Shown here: one piece after another, positions 53,820 to 62,987 of the stretch
Position numbering within the stretch: the first letter of the stretch is position 1
Layout: the number at the start of each line of letters is the position of its first letter
DNA from: Hafnia paralvei ATCC 29927
GTDB lineage: Bacteria > Pseudomonadota > Gammaproteobacteria > Enterobacterales > Enterobacteriaceae
Length of the DNA: 64,000 nucleotides
Assembly (NCBI RefSeq): GCF_001655005.1
Contig: NZ_LXET01000053.1
Coordinates: 43,677-107,676, forward strand
Direction of reading: 5' to 3'
Notes under the pieces: generated by a model
Seen by the model: the letters and a program-made list of their open reading frames with translations, nothing else
What the model was told of the DNA's origin: nothing
Databases searched by the model: none
Made by a program: the position numbers and the translations under genes

Positions 53820-53880
53820 GGCTAATGCGATAGCGAGATTAGCCAAAAGCCGCATAGTACTAGTACTATGCGGCTTTTGG
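53820..53880 (+). terminator. galP terminator with a perfect 38-bp palindrome
   Basis: First stem GGCTAAT (53820-53826) / ATTAGCC (53838-53844). It runs into a perfect inverted repeat of 19+19 bp with no loop (53843-53880), arms CCAAAAGCCGCATAGTACT and its complement. Followed by a T-rich stretch (TTTTTTTGG) on the plus strand. Confidence 0.85.
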
Positions 53881-53912
53881 TTTTTTTGGCAGTAACAACA
53901 GCAAGCGTCGTT

Positions 53913-54956
53913 TTATCGCGCAGGTTTCACATCAGCGATAAACGTCGGTAAATCCCAAGTTCCACCTAACCGAATATACCGACACATGCCGGTGTCGGCC
54001 ACTTTGCTTTGACGAAAGGCCTGCCCGTCCCACACCCAGCTCGCCATCGACATGCAATCAGCTGGCCCGCGCCCTTTCTGGCTTAAAGAAATAACGCCTG
54101 CGTCATAGCTGGTGCCGGAATCTGTCACCATGACCGGTTTTTCTTTCAACGCATTATCGATCACCCAGTAGCCGTAGCCTTCGTTGTAGGCCGCTCGCCA
54201 GCAAAGTGTCGAGAGAAGAGCATGTGTTTTATCGAGCGGCGTTAGCGTAATTCCCTCATCACTTTCAGCAGTGTCATCTGGGGATGGCTGTAAACGGTCA
54301 CATCCGTCATCCGGTGTCAAAGTGGAAACCAATTTAGGTTTCAGCGCAGCAAGCTCAGGAGCAGTCAACGGGCGCTCTTTTCCTGTTTCAGTCTGCGCCG
54401 CCTGAATCACCGGCGCGGGGATCGCGGCCAATACGCTGTCCTCTGGCTTATCTCCTTTTTTCACCATCGCACCCGGTGTACCAATCCGCCCTTGAACATC
54501 ATCCATCTTTAGCATTACTGCGTATGCGCCGTCGCCAGAAAGTATAAAGGGGTCGGGAGCGCCTCTGAACTCAACTTTTCCCGTTCCTTTTAGAGCGCGA
54601 ATGAGCTTCTGATTCTGCACCGCTGATAAGTGCCAGATATCATTTTTTCCTGCCTTGGCCTCCCCCTCGAATTTATCATCGATCCACATTGTGAGTTTCT
54701 TAGGAGTCTTATCGGCCGATTCAACTTCAGCCAAAATAACTTCGCCGCTAATTGGCGTATTGGGGCCTGCTTTGCGTGTAAACAAGATTGAGCCGCTAGG
54801 CTGTTCTTCTGTGCTATAACCCGCCGCACGGCAGGTTAACGTGTTATCACAAGTGACTTCCCAGTCTTTATGATCGAACGACACTCCGCTCGCAGCCCAA
54901 GCTGGCATACTGGATACCGCTGCTAACAGTAGCGTTAATTTATGTATTCGCTTCAT
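53913..54956 (-). CDS. DUF1176-family secreted protein
   Basis: 347 residues. Signal peptide MKRIHKLTLLLAAVSSMPAW, cleavage after AWA near residue 22. The mature part begins with a cysteine-containing segment (FDHKDWEVTCDNTLTCRAAG) typical of DUF1176, and ends GMCRYIRLGGTWDLPTFIAD. Probably periplasmic; function unknown. Divergent from the LprI-like gene across about 150 bp. Confidence 0.85.
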   Translation of the reverse strand: MKRIHKLTLLLAAVSSMPAWAASGVSFDHKDWEVTCDNTLTCRAAGYSTEEQPSGSILFTRKAGPNTPISGEVILAEVESADKTPKKLTMWIDDKFEGEAKAGKNDIWHLSAVQNQKLIRALKGTGKVEFRGAPDPFILSGDGAYAVMLKMDDVQGRIGTPGAMVKKGDKPEDSVLAAIPAPVIQAAQTETGKERPLTAPELAALKPKLVSTLTPDDGCDRLQPSPDDTAESDEGITLTPLDKTHALLSTLCWRAAYNEGYGYWVIDNALKEKPVMVTDSGTSYDAGVISLSQKGRGPADCMSMASWVWDGQAFRQSKVADTGMCRYIRLGGTWDLPTFIADVKPAR

Positions 54957-55110
54957 GCCATATATTCCTTAATAGTGATCCGATAACTGTGCACTTCAGA
55001 TCGCATAAACCGGAGCTGTATTTTGATCTGCTCTGCGGTTATCTTTCCGTAAACGATCTCATTTAGCGATGATCTTGATAAAATACGACGATAAGAAGGG
55101 ACTTTCATTG

Positions 55111-56361
55111 ATGCTACACGGCACCTACCGTCACATGCATTCTTCGATGGCAAAGAAGAGCATTTTTTCATCGTTCATTCCCGCAGGGATTATGCTGCCC
55201 CTCATCATGTGTGCCGCGCCAGTATTTGCAGCCTCTTTTGACTGTGAAAAAGCGGAAAGCAGCATAGAGCATACCATCTGCGATACCACGTCATTAAGCG
55301 CCCTCGACAGTAGCTTGAATGAAAGCTACCAGATCGCGATGTCTAACCTTCCAACAACTCAAGCAAATGAGTTACGTACAGCCCAAAGAAACTGGATCAA
55401 GCAGCGCAATGGGTGTGCAGCGAATCCCGAGCGGCTCGAAAGCTGTTTACAAAAAAGCATGGCGCAGCGTGACCGTGAGCTGCAAGAGATAGCCGGCCAA
55501 GCAACATCAACGCTAGACAACATCATTCGTGGCATACCTGCCAATCCAGCGATTGCAGCACAGAAGTTAGCGTTATATCGCGGCCCTCTCGCTTCTGCTT
55601 GGCTCGTTTATCTTCACCAGTTTGAACCCTCCAGCCAGATAACCGATGCAGAAGCCGCACAGCGCTACCAACAGGCGGTAAAAGGGTTAGGTAGCTCATG
55701 GGCTGGCGAATTGCTCCACGACATAGAAAAAGATCCGGCGACAACCAAAAACTCAGCCACGCTTACCCTGCTACGCATGACCATTGAACAAAATGAAAAT
55801 CACTATAGGGAAATCATTAACGGCAAAGAAAGGGAGTATGCCCATTGCTTTATTTTCAAGCGCCAAGGGAAAGCCGCCTATGACACATTTGGTGCGCTGT
55901 ATGGCTCATCTCTCGATGGAAACGCTCCGATTTGTTCGCCGCAAGGGGATTTATTTCAACGCCCCGCATGGAAACAATTAAATGACGCAATGGCAACGAT
56001 CGTTGATAAAGCCAGCTTAGATATGGGAACCATACGTTCCGCCAGCTATGCAGACTGGAGAATGTTCGATCTGCATGTCACTGTGTCGCCAAGAGATTTT
56101 CTAAAATCTGAGCCCAACACGACAGCGGCCAATAGCCCAGAAAGTGCAATCCAAGCTTGGAACGATAAAGAATGGCCAAAACAGGAACGTGATGCCGTAC
56201 TGAATGCGGTTAATGAGGCGCGTAAAACAACGGCACAATGGCTTGTGACAGAACAACATTTCACTAAGACCGATGCGGAGAAGGCAGCTAACGCCATCGT
56301 TCAGGATTGGTTAACCATGCGCTTGAATTTTATCGGTGAATCACCACTCTCTGATGAATAA
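55111..56361 (+). CDS. Secreted protein with LprI-like (DUF1311) N-terminal domain
   Basis: 416 residues from the ATG at 55111, which has AAGGGA 9 nt before it; a longer frame opens at 55069 with no ribosome-binding site. Signal region about 15-41 (SIFSSFIPAGIMLPLIMCAA, cleavage near PVFA-A). The LprI/DUF1311 domain follows: FDCEKAESSIEHTICDTTSL, four conserved Cys, AQRNWIKQRNGC. Such domains occur in lysozyme-inhibitor-like proteins. The remaining ~290 residues are not recognised. Probably periplasmic. Confidence 0.8.
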   Translation: MLHGTYRHMHSSMAKKSIFSSFIPAGIMLPLIMCAAPVFAASFDCEKAESSIEHTICDTTSLSALDSSLNESYQIAMSNLPTTQANELRTAQRNWIKQRNGCAANPERLESCLQKSMAQRDRELQEIAGQATSTLDNIIRGIPANPAIAAQKLALYRGPLASAWLVYLHQFEPSSQITDAEAAQRYQQAVKGLGSSWAGELLHDIEKDPATTKNSATLTLLRMTIEQNENHYREIINGKEREYAHCFIFKRQGKAAYDTFGALYGSSLDGNAPICSPQGDLFQRPAWKQLNDAMATIVDKASLDMGTIRSASYADWRMFDLHVTVSPRDFLKSEPNTTAANSPESAIQAWNDKEWPKQERDAVLNAVNEARKTTAQWLVTEQHFTKTDAEKAANAIVQDWLTMRLNFIGESPLSDE

Positions 56362-56436
56362 TCGCTCTCACGTCACCATTTATTCCGCTTTTAGGTTAGC
56401 GGATAGTTCGATTAATTAGCTGAAAGCCAAAAACGA

Positions 56437-56461
56437 AAAAGGCTCCAATCTGGAGCCTTTT
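56437..56461. terminator. Bidirectional terminator between LprI-like gene and deoD
   Basis: AAAAGGCTCCA / TGGAGCCTTTT with ATC loop. Confidence 0.92.
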
Positions 56462-56483
56462 AAACAATCTAAAGCGCCTGCAA

Positions 56484-57218
56484 TTATTTTGCAGCAGCTT
56501 CTTCTGCATCACCCAGCAGAACGGATTCCAGAGCAATTTCAATCATGTCGTTGAACGTCGTCTGGCGTTCTTCGGCAGTGGTCTGCTCGTGGGTACGGAT
56601 ATGGTCAGAAACGGTGCAGATGGTCAGCGCTTTCGCACCGAACTCAGCCGCTACGCCGTAGATACCTGCCGCTTCCATTTCCACGCCCAGAATGCCGTAT
56701 TTGTCCATTACGTCGAACATAGATGGATCTGGAGTGTAGAACAGGTCAGCAGAGAAGATGTTACCTACGCGAGCGTTGATGCCTTTCGCTTTAGCCGCGT
56801 CAGATGCATTACGTACCATGTCGAAATCTGCAATCGCTGCATAGTCATGGTCTTTAAAACGCAGACGGTTAACTTTAGAGTCAGTACATGCCCCCATACC
56901 GATAACCACATCACGCAGTTTAACGTCCATACGTACAGCGCCACATGAACCAACGCGGATAATTTTCTTCACGCCGAAATCAGTGATCAGCTCTTTCGCA
57001 TAGATAGAGCAGGATGGGATACCCATACCGTGACCCATAACAGAGATCTTACGACCTTTGTAAGTCCCGGTGAACCCCAGCATGCCGCGCACGCTGTTTA
57101 CCTGACGGACGTCTTGCAGGAAAGTTTCAGCAATGTGTTTTGCACGCAGCGGATCGCCCGGCATCAACACAACGTCTGCAAAATCACCCATCTCGGCATT
57201 AATATGCGGCGTAGCCAT
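56484..57218 (-). CDS. deoD: Purine nucleoside phosphorylase, DeoD type
   Basis: Phosphorolysis of purine (deoxy)nucleosides. 244 residues (E. coli 239). MATPHINAEMGDFADVVLMP start, phosphate-binding GDPLRAKHIAE, GHGMGIPSCSIYAKEL, catalytic region TVSDHIRTHEQTT with Asp. A short Ala-rich C-terminal tail (AEEAAAK) accounts for the extra length. Last gene of deoCABD. Confidence 0.97.
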   Translation of the reverse strand: MATPHINAEMGDFADVVLMPGDPLRAKHIAETFLQDVRQVNSVRGMLGFTGTYKGRKISVMGHGMGIPSCSIYAKELITDFGVKKIIRVGSCGAVRMDVKLRDVVIGMGACTDSKVNRLRFKDHDYAAIADFDMVRNASDAAKAKGINARVGNIFSADLFYTPDPSMFDVMDKYGILGVEMEAAGIYGVAAEFGAKALTICTVSDHIRTHEQTTAEERQTTFNDMIEIALESVLLGDAEEAAAK

Positions 57219-57274
57219 AATTCGTATCCTTTTGGTATATGAATCTAGATATTCAAACTTGCTGTGAAATGAAA

Positions 57275-57304
57275 CGCCACCCGATCCATTGAAATCAGGT
57301 GGCG
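57275..57304 (-). other. Intercistronic hairpin between deoB and deoD
   Basis: CGCCACC (57275-57281) / GGTGGCG (57298-57304) with an inner GAT/ATC pair, just past the deoB stop. On the minus strand it is followed by TTTCATTT, a weak U tail, so partial termination or mRNA protection is possible. Confidence 0.5.
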
Positions 57305-57312
57305 CTCAGAAA

Positions 57313-58536
57313 TTAAAACATGGATTTACCGTAATCCATTGGTGACAAACCAAAGTAGTTCGCTACCGTTTGACCAATATCAGCGAAGGTTTCACGGTGC
57401 CCCAATGAACCCGGTTTCACTTTAGGGCCGTAAACCAATACCGGAATGTGCTCACGAGTATGGTCAGAGCCAGCCCAGGTTGGGTCACAGCCATGATCAG
57501 CAGTGAAGATAATGATATCGTCATCTTTCACCAATTTCAGCATTTCTGGCAGACGGCGGTCAAACAGCTCCAGCGCAGCGGCATAACCCGCTACGTCGCG
57601 ACGGTGGCCGTAAGAGGAGTCAAAGTCGACAAAGTTGGTGAACACGATAGTGTTGTCACCCGCTTTTTCCATTTCCACCAGCGTGGCGTCAAACAGCGCA
57701 TCGATACCGGTCGCTTTCACTTTTTGGGTGATCCCAACGTTCGCGTAGATATCGGCAATTTTACCGATAGAAACCACTTCGCCGCCCTTCTCATCAACCA
57801 GCTTTTTCAACATAGTTGGAGCCGGTGGCTCAACGGCTAAATCGTGACGGTTGCCGGTACGCTTAAACTCACCCGGTTTGTCACCCACGAATGGACGCGC
57901 AATAACGCGACCAATGTTGTAACCACCTTTGGTCAGCTCTTCACGCGCGATTTCGCACAGTTCATACAGACGATCCAGCCCGAAGGTCTCTTCGTGGCAG
58001 GCAATCTGGAATACCGAGTCAGCCGAAGTATAGAAAATCGGTTTGCCGGTTTTCATGTGCTCTTCGCCTAACTGATCTAAAATCACAGTACCTGAAGAGT
58101 GGCAATTTCCTAGATAACCCGGCAGATTGCCGCGTTTTACCAGAATATCCAGCAATTCCTGCGGGAAGCTGTTTTCATGATCGGAGAAGTAACCCCAGTC
58201 GAACAGAACCGGAACACCAGCGATTTCCCAGTGGCCAGACGGGGTATCTTTACCGGAAGAAAGCTCGCTAGCATAGCCATATGCGCCAATGATTTCGGCG
58301 TTTTTATCCAGTCCCTGCGGGAAACGCCCCGTAGATTCTTCAGCCGCTTTACCCAATCCTAAACGGCTCAGGTTTGGCAGTGTCAATGGACCTTTACGAC
58401 CGATGTCGGCTTCGCCGCGCGCGCAGGCGTCAGCGATATGACCTAAAGTATCGGAACCCACATCGCCAAAGCGTTCAGCATCTTCACTCGCACCGATACC
58501 AAATGAGTCTAATACCATGATAAATGTACGTTTCAT
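57313..58536 (-). CDS. deoB: Phosphopentomutase
   Basis: Converts (deoxy)ribose 1-phosphate to the 5-phosphate; alkaline-phosphatase superfamily with Mn. 407 residues from the ATG at 58536 (GGAGAG before it), the E. coli length; the frame opens 15 codons earlier without support. Metal-site motifs IMVLDSFGIGASEDAERFGD, KDTPSGHWEIAGVPV, HSSGTVILDQLGEEH and ADHGCDPTWAGSDHTREHIP. Confidence 0.97.
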   Translation of the reverse strand: MKRTFIMVLDSFGIGASEDAERFGDVGSDTLGHIADACARGEADIGRKGPLTLPNLSRLGLGKAAEESTGRFPQGLDKNAEIIGAYGYASELSSGKDTPSGHWEIAGVPVLFDWGYFSDHENSFPQELLDILVKRGNLPGYLGNCHSSGTVILDQLGEEHMKTGKPIFYTSADSVFQIACHEETFGLDRLYELCEIAREELTKGGYNIGRVIARPFVGDKPGEFKRTGNRHDLAVEPPAPTMLKKLVDEKGGEVVSIGKIADIYANVGITQKVKATGIDALFDATLVEMEKAGDNTIVFTNFVDFDSSYGHRRDVAGYAAALELFDRRLPEMLKLVKDDDIIIFTADHGCDPTWAGSDHTREHIPVLVYGPKVKPGSLGHRETFADIGQTVANYFGLSPMDYGKSMF

Positions 58537-58644
58537 CTTACTCTCCTGCGCTTTAGCGCTGTGGCCAAAGAGCCGATGCAAACTTGGCGACTCTTTGGTT
58601 TTAATTCTTAGGCTGGCTTAACGTCCACGCATTAAGTATGGCGT

Positions 58645-59967
58645 TTACTCGGTGATACGGCGATAGACAACCGGATTTTCTGCCGGCGCTTTATCACCCA
58701 GAACGATAGCGCTGCGAACGGCCTGAGCCGCCTGCTGCCAAGAGGCTTCATCGGAAGCATGCACTATCGCTAACGGGCGCTGAGCGTCAACGTTATCACC
58801 CAGACGAACCATATCGGTTAAACCAACGCTGTAATCAATGCTGTCAGTTGCACGGCGACGTCCACCACCAAGTCCAACAACAGACATGCCCAATTCACGG
58901 GTATCCATAGCGGTAATAATACCACTGTGCTCAGCAAAGACAGGCTTGCTTAATGTCGCTTTTGGCAAATAGCTGTCATAGCGTTCAACGAAATCAGCCG
59001 GGCCACCTTGTGCGGCAACCATACGACCAAAGACTTCAGCCGCTTTGCCGTTATCCAGTACCGCTTGCAGTTTATTGCGGGCGTCTTGTTGATCTGCGGC
59101 CAAATTACCAGAAATCAACATTTCAACGCATAAAGCCATAGTGACTTCAAGCAAACGCGGATTGCGATACTCGCCCGTCAGGAACTGAACCGACTCACGC
59201 ACCTCAACCGCATTACCCGCGCTGGATGCCAATACCTGATTCATATCCGTCAGCAATGCCGTCGTTTTACAACCCGCACCGTTAGCCACGCCAACGATCG
59301 ACTGAGCCAATGCTTCGGACAGCTCAAAGGTTGGCATGAAGGCACCAGAGCCGACCTTAACGTCCATGACCAGCGCATCTAGGCCTTCCGCCAGTTTTTT
59401 CGCCAGAATGGATGCTGTGATCAGTGGGATAGAATCGACCGTCGCGGTAATGTCACGCGTCGCATAGAAACGTTTGTCGGCAGGAGCCAAAGAGTTGGTC
59501 TGGCCAATAATTGCCACACCCACTTCAGAAATAATTTTACGGAAACGCGCATCGTCAGGGAAAATATCAAATCCCGGAATCGCTTCCAGTTTATCCAGCG
59601 TACCCCCGGTATGGCCCAAACCACGACCTGAGATCATCGGAACATAACCGCCGCATGCGGCCACCATTGGGCCAAGCATCAGAGAGGTTACGTCACCTAC
59701 GCCGCCGGTGGAGTGCTTATCCACAATAGGACCATTCAGGTTCAATGCCTTCCAGTCCAGAACGGTACCGGAATCACGCATCGCCATCGTCAACGCAACG
59801 CGTTCAGGCATGACCATATCGTGGAAGAAAATGGTCATCGCTAAAGCGGCAATTTGACCTTCAGAGATTGTATTGTCGCGAATGCCATTGATGAAAAAGC
59901 GAATTTCTTCTTCACTCAGAGCATGTCCATCACGTTTTTTACGAATAATTTCTTGTGCCAGGAACAA
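58645..59967 (-). CDS. deoA: Thymidine phosphorylase
   Basis: Phosphorolysis of thymidine and deoxyuridine. Starting at the TTG at 59967 gives 440 residues, the E. coli length, with AGGGGG just upstream. The frame extends to another non-ATG start at 60018, not favoured. Glycosyltransferase family 3 motifs: EEEIRFFINGIRDNTISEGQ, VDKHSTGGVGDVTSLMLGP (phosphate loop), SGRGLGHTGGTLDKLE. Second gene of the operon. Confidence 0.96.
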   Translation of the reverse strand: MFLAQEIIRKKRDGHALSEEEIRFFINGIRDNTISEGQIAALAMTIFFHDMVMPERVALTMAMRDSGTVLDWKALNLNGPIVDKHSTGGVGDVTSLMLGPMVAACGGYVPMISGRGLGHTGGTLDKLEAIPGFDIFPDDARFRKIISEVGVAIIGQTNSLAPADKRFYATRDITATVDSIPLITASILAKKLAEGLDALVMDVKVGSGAFMPTFELSEALAQSIVGVANGAGCKTTALLTDMNQVLASSAGNAVEVRESVQFLTGEYRNPRLLEVTMALCVEMLISGNLAADQQDARNKLQAVLDNGKAAEVFGRMVAAQGGPADFVERYDSYLPKATLSKPVFAEHSGIITAMDTRELGMSVVGLGGGRRRATDSIDYSVGLTDMVRLGDNVDAQRPLAIVHASDEASWQQAAQAVRSAIVLGDKAPAENPVVYRRITE

Positions 59968-60100
59968 GGTTGTATCCCCCTGCTGATTTATATCTTCTTT
60001 CGTTGAGTCAAAGCTCAAGACATTAGATATAGGTGTAGGTTAAGAGGTATGTTCTGCGGAACGCCCCGCATCATCTATTCAATTCAAGTACTAACAATGA

Positions 60101-60120
60101 CCGCGACGAAACCGTCGCGG
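60101..60120 (-). other. GC-rich hairpin between deoC and deoA
   Basis: CCGCGACG / CGTCGCGG with AAAC loop in the 232-bp deoC-deoA gap. No U tract on the minus strand, so a stabiliser or processing signal is more likely than a terminator. Confidence 0.6.
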
Positions 60121-60199
60121 CAAAAGATTCGCTTAATCTCTCATTCATTGACGCTGTTGCATGAGAAATCAGGCAGATCAGCGTCAAGAACCAGCAGAC

Positions 60200-60979
60200 T
60201 TAGTAAGCGCTGCCAGTGCCTTTGGTGTCATAGCCTAGCGTTTTCAGCAGGCTAGCCAACAGGCTGGAAGCACCGAAGCGGAAGTGGCGGGAATCAGCCC
60301 AGTCATCGCCCAGCAGACGACCTGCCAGAGCCAGATATTCGGCAGCATCTTCTGCGGTACGTACGCCACCCGCTGGCTTAAAGCCAACGGTTTTGCTGAC
60401 GCCCATATCGCGGATCACGGTCATCATGATTTCAGCGCTTTCTAAAGTCGCGTTAACAGGCACTTTACCGGTTGACGTTTTGATGAAGTCAGCGCCCGCT
60501 TTGATAGAGATTTCAGACGCTTTACGGATCAGTGCGGCATCTTTCAATTCGCCAGTTTCGATGATCACTTTCAGCAATACGCCAGCTTCATTACAGGCGT
60601 CTTTGCAAACTTTAACCATGTCGAAACCAACCTGCTCGTTGCCAGCCATCAGTGCGCGGTATGGGAATACCACGTCAACTTCGTCGGCACCGTAAGCGAT
60701 AGCCGCTTTGGTTTCCGCCAGAGCAATAGCGATGTCATCGTTACCGTGTGGGAAGTTGGTTACGGTTGCGATATGAATTTCAGGGGTGCCTTGTTCGCGC
60801 AGCGTTTTACGCGCAATAGGAATGAAACGTGGATAGATGCAAACTGCTGCGGTATTACCAACTGGGCTTTTTGCCTGATGGCACAAGGCGATCACTTTTT
60901 CATCAGTGTCATCTTCGTTCAGAGTGGTCAGATCCATCAACTGTAACGCACGTTTTGCAGCAACTTTTAAATCAGTCAT
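60200..60979 (-). CDS. deoC: Deoxyribose-phosphate aldolase
   Basis: Cleaves deoxyribose 5-phosphate to glyceraldehyde 3-phosphate and acetaldehyde. 259 residues from the ATG at 60979 (GGAG before it), as in E. coli; the frame opens 24 codons earlier without support. Schiff-base lysine in ADFIKTSTGKVPVNA, second Lys in TVGFKPAGGVRTAEDA. First gene of deoCABD, behind the deoP2-like control region. Confidence 0.97.
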   Translation of the reverse strand: MTDLKVAAKRALQLMDLTTLNEDDTDEKVIALCHQAKSPVGNTAAVCIYPRFIPIARKTLREQGTPEIHIATVTNFPHGNDDIAIALAETKAAIAYGADEVDVVFPYRALMAGNEQVGFDMVKVCKDACNEAGVLLKVIIETGELKDAALIRKASEISIKAGADFIKTSTGKVPVNATLESAEIMMTVIRDMGVSKTVGFKPAGGVRTAEDAAEYLALAGRLLGDDWADSRHFRFGASSLLASLLKTLGYDTKGTGSAY

Positions 60980-61196
60980 TTTACTCTCCAACTTGGCTGA
61001 ACTGGCTTGGCCGAGATTCAGACACAATGATTTAGGGTTCGGAGGCTTCACTGTTCACGTTAAACGCGTAAGCCTTGAAGGTATCCCAATACGTTGGCGA
61101 GCGGACTTGGTTCCTTGAAGATACTGTTCCGGCTAAAGACCGGAAAGCAACTGAGATCCTTCTCACCGCATATGGCCCTTCATGGTCAACATCATA

Positions 61197-61212
61197 TGTT
61201 ACTATTTGAACA
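61197..61212. promoter_or_regulatory. DeoR-like operator overlapping the deoP2 -10
   Basis: TGTTACTATTTGAACA; on the minus strand TGTTCAAATAGTAACA fits the DeoR palindrome TGTTAGAATTCTAACA at 12 of 16 positions, with both outer arms TGTT/AACA kept. In E. coli a DeoR operator also overlaps this -10. Confidence 0.65.
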
Positions 61213-61230
61213 CAAACCCTCCGTCACATT

Positions 61231-61246
61231 TGTGCTCAACATCACA
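61231..61246. promoter_or_regulatory. CRP site 1 of deoP2
   Basis: TGTGCTCAACATCACA matches TGTGA-N6-TCACA at nine of ten positions. Confidence 0.75.
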
Positions 61247-61283
61247 GTCAATGAAAAACAGACTGTAACGTCACGAGATTATA

Positions 61284-61299
61284 TGTGATTAGCATCACG
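61284..61299. promoter_or_regulatory. CRP site 2 of deoP2
   Basis: TGTGATTAGCATCACG matches TGTGA-N6-TCACA at nine of ten positions; centre 53 bp from site 1. Confidence 0.78.
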
Positions 61300-61424
61300 A
61301 AATAACCTCTTATATCGATGAAAAAGGCATTACCTTCTACCAGCCTATATCAGGATCAATAGATTGCCAGCTCATCATCTTTAGAATGACGGTCAAACAG
61401 GACTATTGCCCGCAGAGAGGCGTT

Positions 61425-62987
61425 ATGACAAATTCGATCGATACGACTTCACTACCTTCTTTCTTACAGCGTTGCCAGCAAATTGCCACTAGCGAAACGC
61501 TCTCTCCAGAGCAAAAACGTCACTTTTTAGCTCTTGAGGCCGAGAACGCATTACCCTATCCAAGTCTACCGCCAGAGGCGCGTCAGGCACTGGATGACGG
61601 CGTAATTTGCGATATGTTCGAAGGCCATGCTCCGTACAAACCACGTTACGTTCTGCCGGATTACGTCAAGTTTCTGGCACAGGGATCGGAGTATCTGGAG
61701 CTAGAGCCAGCACAGGATTTTGACGACGCCTTGAATATGCTGTGCATCCTGTACCACCATGTTCCTTCCGTCACATCGATGCCGGTGTTTCTCGGTCACT
61801 TAGACAGCTTACTGCTGCCTTATGTTGGAATTCTAACAGAAAACGAATTATATATCCGCATAAAACGTTTCTGGCGTTATCTGGATCGCACTTTACCTGA
61901 TGCCTTTATGCACGCTAACATCGGGCCTAGCGATAACATACTGACGCGTCTGATTTTACGCGTAGATGCAGAGCTCAAGCAGGTTGCACCAAACCTAACC
62001 TTTATTTACGATCCGCAAATCACTCCGCAATCCCTACTGCTTCAAGCCGCCAGCAACATCTGTGAATGCAGTAAACCACACATCGCTAACGGCCCTATTC
62101 ATGATAGTATTTTCACAAAAAATGGCTATGGCATTGTGAGTTGCTACAACTCATTGCCTCTCGCCGGCGGTGGAAATACGCTGGTGCGCATCAATTTAAA
62201 GCAGGTTGCCTTGCGTAGTGAATCCTCAGAAGATTTCTTTACCCATCAGTTGCCTTATTACTGTCGTCAGCAGATTGAAATCATCAATGCACGTACTGAT
62301 TTCCTCTATAACCAGTCGAACTTCTTCACCCAAAGCTTCTTGGTTAGCGAAGGGTTAATCGATCCACAGCGCTTCGTCCCTATGTTTGGCATTTATGCGC
62401 TAGCAGAAGCCGTTAATATTCTGATGGAAAAAGATGGCCTGACGGGAAGCTATGGCGAAAACGACGCAGCCAATCAACTTGGCTATCGCATCAGCAATCA
62501 ATTAGCTGAGTTTGTCGCACAGACACCAGTGCAACACGGATGGAAACAACGCGCGATGCTGCATGCGCAGTCAGGGATTAGCTCTGACATAGGCACTACG
62601 CCGGGAGCTCGTATTCCCTACGGCACTGAGCCCGATCCGGTCACACATCTGATGACCGTTGCGCCGCATCATGCTTATTACACCTCAGGCATCAGCGATA
62701 TTTTGACACTGGAAGAGACCATCAAGAGAAATCCTGAAGCCATGATGCAACTTTGCTTAGGTGGATTTGCCGCAGGAATGCGTGAGTTCTCCGCTAACGT
62801 CTGCGGCAACGATCTGGTTCGCATCACCGGCTATATGGTCCGCCTGTCCGATATTGAAAAATTTAAAGCAGAAGGTTCCCGTCTAAATACGACATGGCTA
62901 GGTGAAGAAGCAGCCAAAAACACCGGTATCATGCAACGCCAGCCACGAGTGATAAGCCATGAACAGACGATGCGCTTCGGTAAGTAA
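61425..62987 (+). CDS. yjjI: YjjI family glycyl-radical enzyme (DUF3029)
   Basis: 520 residues from the ATG at 61425 (AGAGG before it); E. coli YjjI has about 516. Carries the two features of a glycyl-radical enzyme: candidate thiyl Cys240 in NGYGIVSCYNSLPLAGGG, and the radical loop LVRITGYMVRLSD with Gly469 (family form RVxGY). Followed, with a 29-bp overlap, by its activase yjjW. Reaction not established; the divergent deo operon suggests a link to deoxynucleoside or deoxyribose breakdown without oxygen. Smaller than pyruvate formate-lyase and lacking its Cys-Cys pair. Confidence 0.93.
   Translation: MTNSIDTTSLPSFLQRCQQIATSETLSPEQKRHFLALEAENALPYPSLPPEARQALDDGVICDMFEGHAPYKPRYVLPDYVKFLAQGSEYLELEPAQDFDDALNMLCILYHHVPSVTSMPVFLGHLDSLLLPYVGILTENELYIRIKRFWRYLDRTLPDAFMHANIGPSDNILTRLILRVDAELKQVAPNLTFIYDPQITPQSLLLQAASNICECSKPHIANGPIHDSIFTKNGYGIVSCYNSLPLAGGGNTLVRINLKQVALRSESSEDFFTHQLPYYCRQQIEIINARTDFLYNQSNFFTQSFLVSEGLIDPQRFVPMFGIYALAEAVNILMEKDGLTGSYGENDAANQLGYRISNQLAEFVAQTPVQHGWKQRAMLHAQSGISSDIGTTPGARIPYGTEPDPVTHLMTVAPHHAYYTSGISDILTLEETIKRNPEAMMQLCLGGFAAGMREFSANVCGNDLVRITGYMVRLSDIEKFKAEGSRLNTTWLGEEAAKNTGIMQRQPRVISHEQTMRFGK

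Larger units (their letters stand above)
60980..61424. promoter_or_regulatory. deoCABD / yjjI divergent control region (deoP2-like)
   Basis: 445 bp without a gene. Two CRP sites 53 bp apart (61231-61246 and 61284-61299), the same spacing as the -40.5 and -93.5 sites of E. coli deoP2, where CytR binds between them. Placing the proximal site at -40.5 puts transcription start near 61198 and a TCAAAT -10 at 61209-61204. A DeoR-like operator overlaps the -10. yjjI, reading the other way, shares this region. Confidence 0.75.
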
